Shown here piece by piece: positions 30,806 through 40,174 of a stretch of 64,000 bases of DNA (within the stretch, counting starts at the first letter, position 1; every line of letters starts with the position of its first letter). The notes under the pieces are model-generated. The model was given only the letters and a program-made list of their open reading frames with translations. It made no database searches and was not told where the DNA came from. Source of the stretch: Gaiellasilicea sp963829845 (lineage in GTDB: Bacteria; Actinomycetota; Thermoleophilia; Gaiellales; Gaiellaceae). The DNA lies in contig CAWHKD010000006.1 in the NCBI GenBank assembly GCA_963829845.1, positions 1 through 64,000 of the forward strand, given 5' to 3'. The position numbers and the translations under genes were made by a program.

Positions 30806-31213
30806 TCAGTCCGGGACGACCACGTACCGGACGGGCACGCCCTCGAAGGAGCGCCGAGGCGCCGTCTCGGTCGCCGCTGCCTCGATCAGGTCTTCCTGTT
30901 GGTCGGGTCGCACCGCGACCACGATCTCCTCCGCGGGGAAAGTGGCAAGAGCGTCACGGATCGCGAGCTCCACGTTTGGCTCGCCGGCGACCGCCTCCGT
31001 GGTCTCGCCGGGCAGCTTGTCGGCGGTGCGTTGCGCGATCGCCTCGGCCTCATCGAGGGCTTTCTGATCGTTCGCGATCCAGTCGAGAATGCCCTGACGG
31101 ACGACAGGAACGACGACCTTGATCGTGTCAGCCCCGCCTATATGGGAGCGCAGGGCCTCGGCGTCGGTGTCTTCGATCGTGCTCACGACGAGGACGTTTC
31201 TGCTCACAGCCAC
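30806..31213 (-). CDS. Hypothetical protein, UspA-like fold
   Basis: About 135 residues if started at the GTG at 31213 (GGGAGAAG 11 bases upstream); the frame is open further upstream without a convincing start. 'VSRNVLVVSTIEDTDAEAL' as first strand and helix, 'DTIKVVVPVV', 'AEAIAQRTADKL' and 'GEPNVELAIRDALATFPAEEIVVAV' give an alternating alpha/beta pattern like universal stress proteins. The glycine-rich nucleotide loop of ATP-binding members is missing. Function unknown. Confidence 0.6.
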   Translation of the reverse strand: MAVSRNVLVVSTIEDTDAEALRSHIGGADTIKVVVPVVRQGILDWIANDQKALDEAEAIAQRTADKLPGETTEAVAGEPNVELAIRDALATFPAEEIVVAVRPDQQEDLIEAAATETAPRRSFEGVPVRYVVVPD

Positions 31214-31374
31214 GGCTAGCGACTTCTCCCGGCGTAGCTCCTGAGCCGCCGCTCGAGCGTCGGCCGAGCGAGCGACCAGAGCCGGCGGCCCAACCACAGA
31301 AGGACGATGGTGCGAAGTCGGAACATGAGAGCACTTCTGCACGCGATCGGACCGTTGCAAACACGTCCGCACGG

Positions 31375-32193
31375 CTATGGGCATGTGGCGGTCCCCGGGC
31401 AGCGGGCGACGACGTCGACGCGGGGCGGCTGCTTCCGCCCGCGAGGCCAGTCGAGCTCGATCGCCATCGAGGCGACGTTGTCGGCGTAGTCGCTCTCACG
31501 TAGGTCGCGGGCCGCGTTGACGCGATGGACGAGCACGTAGCGCCCCGGCGCGAGCGAGGTGATCTCGAGCTCCTGCCCCTCGAGGTGCGCTTGGTAGTTG
31601 TCGCCCCAGCCGATCGAGATTCCCTCCCTGATCGACCGCAACCTCGGGGCGCCCTTCCCGCAGCGGTCGGAGTACCGAGGGTCGGGCGACCGCCCCGGAA
31701 GCGCGGGCTCGGCCCGGTAGCGGTCGCCGAGGCAGAAGCCGGTCTTTCGGTCGCGCACGACCCGGACGCCGTCCGGGGTGCGCAGCTCGTACCGCATGAA
31801 CCCGAGAACGTGCCAGTGCGAGTGGTCGAGGGAGCGCACGTACTGAAGCGTCGCGCGGAGGGGAACGGTCCGCACCGAGCCGTCGCTGCGCCGGATCTGC
31901 TGCCGGAGCGCCATCTCCGGCTGCTCGACGCCGGCACGGCGGCCGAGCACGATCAGCGGCCCGACGCCCAGGTTCGCGGCGGCCGAATCGAAGCCGAGGA
32001 AGAACTTCGGCGCGACCGTGGCGCTGGTCCTGCCGCTCAGCTCGCCCGGGACTGCCTGCACGAGGTTCGGAAGCAGGTCGTCGGCATCGCCGCGATTTGC
32101 GGTCACGCTCCACGCGAGCGCGGAGCCGGCGGCGATCAGCAACAGGACGGCGCCCAGCAGCAATGCGAGCCGACGTGGGCGCTCGACCCTCAC
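31375..32193 (-). CDS. Lysyl-oxidase-like copper protein, membrane-anchored
   Basis: 272 residues from a GTG at 32193. One N-terminal hydrophobic segment (about 8-29) anchors or exports it. The core contains 'LDHSHWHVLGFMRYEL', the H-x-H-W-H copper site of lysyl oxidases, followed by 'KTGFCLGDRY' and 'CGKGAPRLRSIREGISIGWGDNY', both typical of the family. It ends with 'YVLVHRVNAARDLRESDYADNVASMAIEL'. Bacterial members oxidise peptidyl-lysine or have unknown substrates. Divergent from the LysM/transglycosylase gene, with 89 bases between them. Confidence 0.85.
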   Translation of the reverse strand: MRVERPRRLALLLGAVLLLIAAGSALAWSVTANRGDADDLLPNLVQAVPGELSGRTSATVAPKFFLGFDSAAANLGVGPLIVLGRRAGVEQPEMALRQQIRRSDGSVRTVPLRATLQYVRSLDHSHWHVLGFMRYELRTPDGVRVVRDRKTGFCLGDRYRAEPALPGRSPDPRYSDRCGKGAPRLRSIREGISIGWGDNYQAHLEGQELEITSLAPGRYVLVHRVNAARDLRESDYADNVASMAIELDWPRGRKQPPRVDVVARCPGTATCP

Positions 32194-32282
32194 GACGACA
32201 TCGTGCCATGTCGGTCGGCCGTTCTTCGGGATTTGTAAAGAAACGAAGGAGGCTGCAGGTCGGTGGCAAAGGAGGTCCGCCC

Positions 32283-33368
32283 ATGCGCCTCCGCCTCGCC
32301 ACCATCGCGGCCGTCGCAGCCGCCGCAGTCGCGACTCCGACGGCGCTGGCCGCCGGCGGTCCGGACCCCGAGATCGCTGCGTTGCAGGTGTCGCTGCGCT
32401 CGAAGGGGATGTACTTCGGCAAGATCGACGGGCTCGCCGGGCCGATGACCGCCAAGGGCCTGCGGGCGTTCCAGCGCGCGGCCGGGCTGCCCGTGACGGG
32501 TGAGTTGGGGCCTCGAACGCGCGCCCGGCTCGGCGCGCTCGGCCGCCCGCTCGTCGCCCGGCGCGTGCTCGTCCAGGGCAGCTACGGCTGGGACGTCTCG
32601 TCGCTCCAGTTTCTCCTCGCCCGCGCTGGACACCTGCGGTTGCTCGACGTCGACGGCCATTTCGGCGCCTCGACGAAAGCCGGGCTCGTCCGTTTCCAGC
32701 GCGGCCGTCGGCTTGCCGTCGACGGGATCGCCGGCCCGGCGACGTTGACGGCGTTCGGGCGCGGACGGCGTACACCGGTCCTGGCGGAGGCGACGAGGTC
32801 GACCATCAGCTACATCGTGCGGCCGGGCGACACGCTCACCGAGATCGCGGCGAAGCACAAGACGACCGTGCGTGCACTCGCGGCCGCCAACGACCTCGAG
32901 TCCGTGAACCTCGTCGTCGAGGGAGCGAAGCTCCGTCTGCCCGGGTCGGTCGCAGCCGGTCCGGCCGTTGAGCTCAGCCGCTCGACCGTTCGCTCTCACA
33001 TCGACAAATGGGCGGGGCACTTCGGAATCTCGGTCAACCTCGCCCGCGCGCTCGCGTGGCAGGAGTCCGGCTTCCAGACGAACGTGACCTCGTCGACAGG
33101 CGCGTGGGGGCCGATGCAGATCATGCCTGCCACCTGGGCGTTCGTCGAGACGGTCCTCCTCGGGCGCACGGTGCCGAGGACCGGGGAGGGCGGAGTCGAG
33201 GTCGGGATGACACTGCTCAACCATCTGCTCAAGCGCTTCAACGGCGACCAGCGGCTCGCGCTCGCAGCCTGGTACCAGGGGGAGAAGGCCGTGCGCGAGC
33301 ACGGGGTGTACGACGAGACGAAGGCGTTCGTCGCGAACGTGCTGGCGCTGACCGGCCGGCCGCTTTAG
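32283..33368 (+). CDS. Cell-wall hydrolase: two peptidoglycan-binding modules, LysM, transglycosylase-like domain
   Basis: 361 residues; ATG 32283 with AAAGGAGG upstream. Domain order: signal peptide (1-24), PGB_1 module ('IAALQVSLRSKGMYFGKIDGLAGPMTAKGLRAFQRAAGL', about 27-75), a second PGB_1 ('VSSLQFLLARAGHL...GPATLTAFG', about 95-155), LysM ('YIVRPGDTLTEIAAKHKTTVRALAAAND', about 180-220), and a lytic transglycosylase-like fold with 'ALAWQESGFQTNVTSSTGAWGPMQIMPATW' (catalytic Glu in WQESG). It cleaves or remodels peptidoglycan outside the cell. Confidence 0.92.
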   Translation: MRLRLATIAAVAAAAVATPTALAAGGPDPEIAALQVSLRSKGMYFGKIDGLAGPMTAKGLRAFQRAAGLPVTGELGPRTRARLGALGRPLVARRVLVQGSYGWDVSSLQFLLARAGHLRLLDVDGHFGASTKAGLVRFQRGRRLAVDGIAGPATLTAFGRGRRTPVLAEATRSTISYIVRPGDTLTEIAAKHKTTVRALAAANDLESVNLVVEGAKLRLPGSVAAGPAVELSRSTVRSHIDKWAGHFGISVNLARALAWQESGFQTNVTSSTGAWGPMQIMPATWAFVETVLLGRTVPRTGEGGVEVGMTLLNHLLKRFNGDQRLALAAWYQGEKAVREHGVYDETKAFVANVLALTGRPL

Positions 33369-34207
33369 GAGGGTTTGGCCAAACCTCCTAGGCCGTCGAG
33401 CGCTGCGATCGCCGCGTGCGCGCGGCGGGCAGCGTCGTCGACGGAGAGCGCCCAGAATGACGCCGGGTCGTCCGGGACGCCGAAGATCTCGACGTCCCAG
33501 GGCCCTCCCAACCCGCGTCGCGCAGCACCCGCATCAGCTCCCCGATCCGGGCGACTCCCTCACCCGGGAGCGCGCGCTCGTCACGGCCGTCTCCGTACCA
33601 GTCCGCGACGTGGACGCCCGTGATCCGGTCGACATTCTCGGTCAGGTGGCGGTCGATCTCCGGCGTGTCCCAGACGTGCCAGAGGTCGACCATGATCCCC
33701 ACGTCCGGCAGGCCGGCCTCCTCGAGCAGCTGCAGCGTCTCGGGGATCGTCGTGATCAGGGTCAGCCCGTCGCGCTGCGAGGCGTGGATCGGCTCGAGCC
33801 CGACCCGGACACCCGCGCCGTCTGCGGTCGCGGCGAGGCGGCGAAGGCCGTCGACGACGAGCTCGCGGGCCTCCGACCTCGTCGCGCTCGCCCGCCGCCC
33901 CGGTGAGGCAGAGGACGCAGTCCGGCTCGAAGCGCGCGAAGCGATGCAGCGACGCGCACATCGACTCGACGCGCTCCTCGACGTCGTCGGGGCCGTCGAT
34001 GACCGTGTTCGGGAGGATCGACGGCACGTTCGGGACGCAGTTCGTCGCCCGGAGGCCGCCCGACCGCAGCGCCTCGAGGTCGGCGTCGTCGTCGCCGAGC
34101 TTCATCTCCCAGATCCCGATCCCGTCGAAGCCGGCCGCTGCGTACGCGCGAACGTCCTCGTCGAAGGACGCTCCGACCGTCGAGATCTCGCTCAGCGAGA
34201 GCGTCAT
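33365..34207 (-). CDS. Sugar phosphate isomerase/epimerase (TIM barrel), two frameshifts
   Basis: ATG at 34207. Reads 'MTLSLSEISTVGASFDEDVRAYAAAGFDGIGIWE' to 'DCVLCLTGAAG', then changes frame at about 33890 to 'EARELVVDGLRRLAATADGAGVRVGLEPIH', 'DVGIMVDLWHVWD', 'DRITGVHVADWYGDGRDERALPGEG'. It changes again at about 33508 (a lost G in GGGCCC) to 'WDVEIFGVPDDPASFWALSVDD' and a TAA at 33365-33367. The metal ligands Glu (GLEPIH), Asp (MVDLWH), His and Glu (VEIFG) are all kept, which argues for sequencing errors. It overlaps the upstream oxidoreductase by ATGA. Confidence 0.82.
33366..33390. terminator. Bidirectional terminator hairpin over two convergent stop codons
   Basis: TAGGAGG(G)TTTGG / CCAAACCTCCTA: 12 base pairs with one bulged G. 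It begins at the stop codon of the plus-strand gene and covers the C-terminal codons of the minus-strand epimerase. Confidence 0.6.
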
Positions 34208-35813
34208 GCGACGGTGCGGTCGAGTCGGTCGAGCAGGCGCCGCGGCAGCGACCGCTTCGTCAGCCGCTTGGCGACGAGATAGCCGGAGCCGGCGCCCAGC
34301 CCGGGGCCGGGATGGGTGCTGGCGCCGATGTGCCAGAGCCGCTCGACGGCGTCTCGTGGCCCGGCGTGGCGGGCGTGGGGCGGAAGAGGAGGTTCTGGTC
34401 GAGGGCGCACGAGCCGGCGTAGATGTCGCCGCCGACCCAGTTCGGGTTCGCGGCCTCCATGTCCGCCGGCGACATCGACGACGCGCGCGACGGTCGCGCG
34501 CTCAGGTTCGTGATGTGGCGGCCGATCCGCTCGACGATCCGGTCCGCGTACGCCTCGCGCAGCTCCTCGCTCCAGGTGCCGTCGCCGACGTCGAGCTCAC
34601 CGGCGGCGTCGCCCTTCGGCCTCGGCGGCAGCTCCTGCAGCTGCACCCAGAGCACCCAGGAGCCCTCCGGCGCCCGGGACGGATCGACGGTCATCGGCTG
34701 TCCGAGCGCGATCGTCGCCTCGGCCGGGAGCAGGCCCCGGTCGGCCTCGTTGACGGCGCGCGAGACCCCGTCGAGGCCGGGGGTGAGATGGAGGAGAGGC
34801 GTGCGTGCGAGCCGCTCGTCCCCCTGCCAGCGCGGCAGCTCGTTCATCGCGATGTGGATCTGCATCTCGCCGCGGCCGTAGCGGAAGCGCAGCGCCCGCT
34901 CGCGGATCGCGGCGGGCACGTCCCCGTCGCCCAGCAGGCGGCCGTAGAGCTGGGTCGGCGTGACGCAGGCGAGCACCGCGCGCGAGGCCGAGATCGTCTC
35001 GCCGTCCGCGAGCCGTACGGCCGTGGCCGCGCCCTCCGAGACGACGATCCGATCGACCTCCGCGTCGGTGCGCAGCTCGCCGCCGGCGTCGCGGACGATC
35101 GTCGCCAGCGCGTCGACGAGGCTGACGCCGCCGCCCTTCGGCACGGGCATCCCGCCGAGCTGGAGCGCGCAGGCGATCACCTGGGTCATGAACCCCGACA
35201 TCGCCTGGTCGGGACCGAGGCCGGTGTGCAGCACCCACGGCGCGAGCAGGCCGTGCGCGCGCTCGTCCGGGAAGGTGTCGTGGAGCCAGTCGCGCGCGGA
35301 GAGGAGCGAGTGCCCGGCGAACTCGACGAGGCCGCGCCGGCCGAACTGCCGGTATGCCTTGCGGCCGAGCGAGAAGCCCTGGCCCGACCAGAGCTCGGTG
35401 CCGAGGACGCCGAACGCGATCTCGGCGGCGGCCATGAACTCGTCGAACTGGCGCTGCCAGGCCTCGCCGAGCTCGGCGGCGTTGGCGGCGCCGTCGGTGG
35501 AGAGGTGGGCGCTCGAGCCGTCCGGGAACGCGGCCGCGGTGGGAAGGTCGGTGTTCAGGTACTCGACTCCGAGCCGGTCGAGGTCCGGCTTCAGCTCGGC
35601 GTAGGCCGGGGAGCCGACCCAGAGCGGGTGCCAGGAGGCGAAGACCTCGTGCCGGAAGCCGGGGGCGGTGAGGCCGTCGACCGTCTTGATCGCGCCGCCG
35701 AGCCAGTCGTTCCGCTCCAGCACGCAGACCCGCCAGCCGTCTTTCGCGAGCAATGCGGCACCCGCGAGCGAGTTGATGCCGCTGCCGACGAAGACGGCGT
35801 CGAATCCGGCCAC
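34204..35813 (-). CDS. FAD-dependent oxidoreductase, phytoene-desaturase family, one frameshift
   Basis: ATG at 35813. The N-terminal dinucleotide-binding motif 'DAVFVGSGINSLAGAALLAKDGWRVCVLERNDWLGGAIKTVDGLTAPGFRHE' is that of CrtI-like and CrtO-like enzymes. About 475 residues are in frame to 'ALDQNLLFRP'; a one-base error in a CCCC run at about 34380 then shifts the frame, and the true C-terminus 'ARHAGPRDAVERLWHIGASTHPGPGLGAGSGYLVAKRL' follows, carrying the second flavin-contact motif. It ends at TGA 34204-34206, overlapping the epimerase start. It may act on a carotenoid or another polyisoprenoid. No other carotenoid gene is present. Confidence 0.83.
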
Positions 35814-35830
35814 GCGCCGACTCTACTCGC

Positions 35831-35859
35831 TTGACATGTCACGGAGAAATCGGTGTGAT
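35831..35859 (+). promoter_or_regulatory. Promoter of the molybdenum hydroxylase operon with palindromic operator
   Basis: TTGACA (35831-35836), 17-base spacer, TGTGAT (35854-35859). TGACATGTCA (35832-35841) is a perfect palindrome overlapping the -35 box, and the wider motif TGACATGTCACGG recurs at 49703 and 49742. Start of transcription is expected at about 35866, which is the G of the GTG start codon. Confidence 0.55.
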
Positions 35860-35865
35860 CCCCCC

Positions 35866-36681
35866 GTGCTTCTTCGCGAGGTCGAATATGCGCGGCCGTC
35901 CTCCGTCGAAGAGGCGATCCAGCTCTTGAGCGCGCACGAAGGCGCCCGCGCGCTGGCCGGCGGCCAGACGCTCGTCAACGTGATGAAGGCCCGCGCCGCC
36001 TCGCCCGACGTGCTCGTCGACCTGAACCGGCTCGACGAGCTGCGCGCGATCACGGTCAGCGGCGACACGCTCCAGCTGGGGGCGATGGCGACCTACACGC
36101 AGCTGATGGCCTCGTCGGAGGTCGACGTCTCGCGGCCGATCCTGGCCGAGGTGGCCGCGCAGATCGCCGACGTGCAGGTCCGCAACCGGGGCACGATCGG
36201 CGGCAACGTCTGCTCGAACGACCCGACGAACCACCTGCCGCCGCTGCTCGTCGCGCTCGGCGCCTCGATGACGATCCGCGGCGGGGCCGGCGAGCGGACC
36301 GTCTCGGCGGACGAGTTCTTCCTCGGCGTCTACATGACCGTCGTCGGCGAGGGCGAGCTGCTCCTCTCGGTCTCGGTACCCGCGGCCGCGAACGCGGCCG
36401 ACGGCTTCTCCTCGATCACGATCGGCCGTGACGGAACCTGCCTGGCAAACGCGGCCGCCAGCCTGTCTGGCGACTCGGTGCGGATCGCGCTCGGCTGCGT
36501 CGACGCTGTTCCCGTCCTGCTGACCCCCACGAGCAGCGACGAGAGCAGCGTCCGCCAGGCGGTCGAGGACGCCGCGCTCGATCCGCCGTCCGACGTGCAC
36601 GCCTCCGCCGACTACCGGCGTCACCTGGCCGGCGTCTGCGCGGTCCGCGCGGTCGAGCAGGCACGGGAGCGCGGCAAGTGA
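35866..36681 (+). CDS. Molybdenum hydroxylase FAD-binding (medium) subunit
   Basis: 271 residues from GTG 35866; an ATG at 35836 is in frame but lies inside the promoter palindrome, and homologous proteins start near 'LLREVEYARPSSVEEA'. CoxM/CutM-type subunit that passes electrons between the 2Fe-2S clusters and the acceptor. FAD motifs: 'ARALAGGQTLVNVMKAR' and 'VQVRNRGTIGGNVCSNDPTNHLPPLLVALGASM'. The CO-dehydrogenase C-terminal domain follows ('FSSITIGRDGTCLANAAASL'). First gene of the operon; its stop overlaps the GTG of the next gene. Confidence 0.9.
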   Translation: MLLREVEYARPSSVEEAIQLLSAHEGARALAGGQTLVNVMKARAASPDVLVDLNRLDELRAITVSGDTLQLGAMATYTQLMASSEVDVSRPILAEVAAQIADVQVRNRGTIGGNVCSNDPTNHLPPLLVALGASMTIRGGAGERTVSADEFFLGVYMTVVGEGELLLSVSVPAAANAADGFSSITIGRDGTCLANAAASLSGDSVRIALGCVDAVPVLLTPTSSDESSVRQAVEDAALDPPSDVHASADYRRHLAGVCAVRAVEQARERGK

Positions 36682-37165
36682 GCGTTCGGAGCCGGCCACG
36701 AGCAGGACGATCTCCGTCGAGATCAACGGCGACGTCTACGAGCGCGACGTCGACGCGCGGCGGCTGCTCGTCCACTTCATCCGCGACGAGCTCGAGCTGA
36801 CCGGGACGCACATCGGCTGCGACACCGGCAACTGCGGCGCCTGCACCGTTCAGCTCGACGGCCAGGCGATCAAGAGCTGCATGCTGCTCGCCGTGCAGGC
36901 GGACGGCGCGAAGGTGAGGACGGTCGAGGGGCTGGCGCCGGCCGACGGGGAGCTGAGCCCGCTGCAGCAGTCCTTCTCGGCGCATCACGCGCTCCAGTGC
37001 GGCTACTGCACGCCCGGGATGCTGATGAGCGCCTCGGCGCTGCTCGAGCAGAACCCGCGTCCGACCGAGGAGGAGGTGCGGACGGCGATCCAGGGCAACA
37101 TCTGCCGCTGCACCGGCTACGTCAACATCGTCGAGGCGATCGTGTCGGCGGGAGGGAAGGCGTGA
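36678..37165 (+). CDS. Molybdenum hydroxylase 2Fe-2S (small) subunit, probable frameshift at start
   Basis: CoxS-type subunit. 'ISVEINGDVYERDVDARRLLVHFIRDELELTGTHIGCDTGNCGACTVQLDG' holds the plant-ferredoxin-type cluster (Cys at GC-x4-C-x2-C), and 'ALQCGYCTPGM' with 'NICRCTGYVNIVEAI' the second cluster. The GTG at 36678 overlaps the previous stop (GTGA), but a base seems to be missing at about 36685, since the frame of the protein has no start codon of its own. It overlaps the large subunit by GTGA. Confidence 0.85.
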
Positions 37166-39632
37166 GCACGACCGAGACCACGACAGCCCCGGTCGAGCTG
37201 CAGAAGGGCCACATCGGCCAGTCGATCCCGCGCAAGGAGGACAAGCGGCTCGTCCAGGGGCAGGGGATCTTCTTCGACGACGTGCGCCGCCACGGGATGG
37301 GCTACGTCCACTTCGTCCGCTCGCCGCACGCGCACGCGAAGATCGTCTCGATCGACGTCGCCGGCGCGCTCGCGCTCGACGGCGTCTACGGGACGCTCAC
37401 GGGCGACGAGGTCGCGATCCAGACCGACCCGTTCTTCGAGATGTCGACGCCGCCGGGGAACGAGATCAAGGACTACGCGCTCGCGGTCGGGAAGGTGCGG
37501 TTCATGGGCGAGCCGGTCGCCGCCGTCTGCGCGGCGACCCGCGAGCTCGCGCGCGACGCCGCCGAGCTGGTCGAGGTCGAGTACGAGCCGCTCGACGTGC
37601 TCGTCGACGCGCGCGAGGCGGTCAAGGACGAGACGGTCATGCACGACGACGCCGGCACGAACACCGTCTGGAGCGGCGTCTTCGACTGGGGCGACTGGGA
37701 GGGGGCGAAGGCGGAGGCCGACCGGATCGTCACGATCAAGGAGCTCCACTTCCACCGCTTCAGCTCGACCCCGCTCGAGTGCTCCGGGCGCGGTCGTCGA
37801 GTACGAGAAGCCGACCGGGCAGTGGACGATCCACTGCAACCACCAGATGCCGGGCATCGGCGCGATCTGGATGGCGCCGGCGCTCCGCACCGGGCTCGAC
37901 AAGCTCCGCTTCGTCACGAAGGACATCGGCGGCGGCTTCGGCAACAAGATCTGCCTCCATCCCGTACTACGTCGACGCTCTGCCTGCTCTCGCGGAAGCT
38001 GAACCGGCCGGTCAACTGGACCGAGTGGCGCACCGACCAGCACACGGCCAACGCGCACGGCAACGAGCGCTGGTTCCACGACATCGAGGTCGCGGTCAAG
38101 GACGACGGGACGATGCTCGGCTTCAACGTCAAGGCGCTCGACGACTGCGGCGCCTTCCCGCGCTACGAGCCGCTCGGCTGCATCATCTGGGCGCAGGTGA
38201 CCCCGGGCTGCTACGCGCTGGCGCAACATCCGCGTCGACTTCACCCAGGTCTGCACGAACAAGTCGCCGGTGTCGCCGAACCGCGGCTACTCGCGGATGC
38301 AGCACCTCTGGCTGACCGAGCGGATCTGCGACATCGTCGGCACCGAGCTCGGGATCGACCCGGTCGAGATGCGGAAGCGCAACTACGTCAAGAGCGGAGC
38401 AGATGCCGTACGAGACGCCGAACGGCTGCGTCTACGACTCCGGCGACTACGCCCGCTGCCTCGACATCGCGCTCGAGCTGATCGGCTACGACACGATCGA
38501 GGAGCGGCGCGCCGAGGCGGCGACGCGCGGGAAGCTGCTCGGGATCGGGATCGGCTCGACGCTCGACTCCGGGACGAACAACTTCGGCCAGTCGACGCTC
38601 CTCAACCCGGAGCTCCAGTTCTCGGGCAACAACGAGGCGGCGACGGTGAAGCTCGACATCTTCGGCGAGCTCGTCGTGACGCTCGGAACCGTGCCGCAGG
38701 GGCAGGGTCACGAGACGACGGCGCTCGCAGGTGGTCGCCGACATCCTCGGCTGCTCGCCCGACCAGGTGCACGTCCGGCCCGGCCACGACACCTTCTTCA
38801 ACTCGCACGCCGGCTTCTCGGGCACGTACGCGAGCCAGTTCGCCGTCACCGGGCTCGGCGCCGTCAAGGGCGCGGCCGACGCACTGCGCGCCGAGATGAT
38901 CGCGCTCGCGGCGGCGGTCCTCCAGGCGACCGGAGGAGGCGATCGAGCTCGCCGACGGGTTCGCGCGGATCAAGGACGGCCCGCCCGAGGCGGCGCTGCC
39001 GTTCATGGCGCTCGGCGCGATCGTGAACGCGAACAACGCCTTCCTGCCGCCCGACTTCAACCCGACCCTGAACCACCGTTTCGTCTACCGGCCGTACTTC
39101 GGCATGGTCGACACGGAGAAGAAGACGGGGAAGCTGACGCTGACCTACGCGACGCAGATCCACGCCTGCGTGGTCGAGGTCGACCGGGAGACCGGCGTCG
39201 TCGAGATCGTCGACTACGCCGCCGTCGACGACTGCGGCACGCGGATCCACCCGCAGATCGTCGAGGGCCAGGTGCACGGTGCGACCGTGCACGCGATCGG
39301 CGCCGCGCTCTACGAGGACTTCGTCTACGACGAGGACGGGCAGCTGCTGACCTCGAACTTCTACGACTACCACGTGCCGCACGCGCTCGACGTCCCGTCG
39401 CTGAAGACCGGGCGCGATCGAGTCGCCGTCCCCGTTCTCGCCGCTCGGCGCGAAGGGGATGGGCGAGGGAGGCGGCGGTGGGATCCACTGCATCTGCTCG
39501 GCGATCCAGGACGCGCTCAAGCCGGCCGGCGCGCCGATCGTCTACGACAGCTGCAACCCCTACCACCGCGTCTGGTCGATGCTGCAGGACCCGGAGTCGA
39601 CGCGCGCCAACGTCTCGGTCGTGCCCGCATGA
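37162..39632 (+). pseudogene. Molybdenum hydroxylase large (molybdopterin) subunit, about eight frameshifts
   Basis: CoxL/XdhB-type catalytic subunit; GTG 37162. In order: 'GHIGQSIPRKEDKRLVQGQGIFFDDV', 'VRFMGEPVAAVCAATRELARDAAELVEVEYEPL', then after a frame change near 37787 'VVEYEKPTGQWTIHCNHQMPGI', 'KDIGGGFGNKICL', 'SPNRGYSRMQHLWLTERICD', 'LGTVPQGQGHETTA', 'HVRPGHDTFF', 'YAAVDDCGTRIHPQIVEGQVHG', and finally 'GAKGMGEGG' with the catalytic Glu. Breaks lie near 37787, 37960, 37975, 38222, 38400, 38728, 38935 and 39413. All cofactor motifs survive. The CO-dehydrogenase loop AYxCSFR is not seen, so the substrate is not CO. TGA overlaps the next ATG. Confidence 0.85.
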
Positions 39633-40174
39633 AGGTCGAGGGGACGAAGGAGCTCTCCGCGCCGCGCGAGGTCGTCTGGCAGGTGCTGAACGACCCGGCG
39701 CAGATGGCGAAGCTGATGCCCGGCGTCGAGGGCTTCGAGATCAAGGACGACCGCCACTGGCAGGCGAAGGTGAAGATCCCGCTCGGCCTCGGCGGCCTCC
39801 GGATGACGATCGACTTCGAGAAGGTCGAGGAGCGCGAGCCCGAGTTCGCGCAGCTGAACGCGAAGGGCAACGGCGTCGGCGCGATCATGAACATGGCGAC
39901 GCAGTTCAATCTCGCGCGAGAGCGGCACCGGCACGACGATGCGCTGGGAGGCGGACGTGAAGATCGCCGGCCCCGTCGGCGCGATGGGCCAGCGCGTTCT
40001 GCAGCCGATCATCAACCAGCAGGTCGGCAACGTGCTCGGCGCGCTCGAGAAGCAGGTCGGCGAGGCCGCTGCGGCGGGCACGGCGGCGCCGAGCAGGGGA
40101 TCCACCCGGCCTCGCCGGAGGCGTACGACGCGGACCCGGACGGGCCGACGCACTCGACGGACGACGAGAGCTGA
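39629..40174 (+). pseudogene. CoxG-like SRPBCC protein, two frameshifts
   Basis: ATG 39629 overlaps the stop of the large subunit. 'MKVEGTKELSAPREVVWQVLNDPAQMAKLMPGVEGFE' is the classic opening of CoxG/SRPBCC proteins that accompany molybdenum hydroxylases and help maturation or membrane attachment. The frame breaks at about 39915 and continues 'GTGTTMRWEADVKIAGPVGAMGQRVLQPIINQQVGNVLGALEKQVGEA', then breaks at about 40088 to 'EQGIHPASPEAYDADPDGPTHSTDDES'. About 180 residues when joined. Confidence 0.82.

Noticed and set aside
35836..35865. ATG start for the FAD-binding subunit
   Set aside because: It lies inside the TGACATGTCA palindrome and promoter spacer; the GTG at 35866 fits the family N-terminus better.
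37162..39632. Aerobic CO dehydrogenase form I
   Set aside because: The active-site loop AYxCSFR was not found in any frame of the large subunit; only general molybdenum hydroxylase motifs are present.
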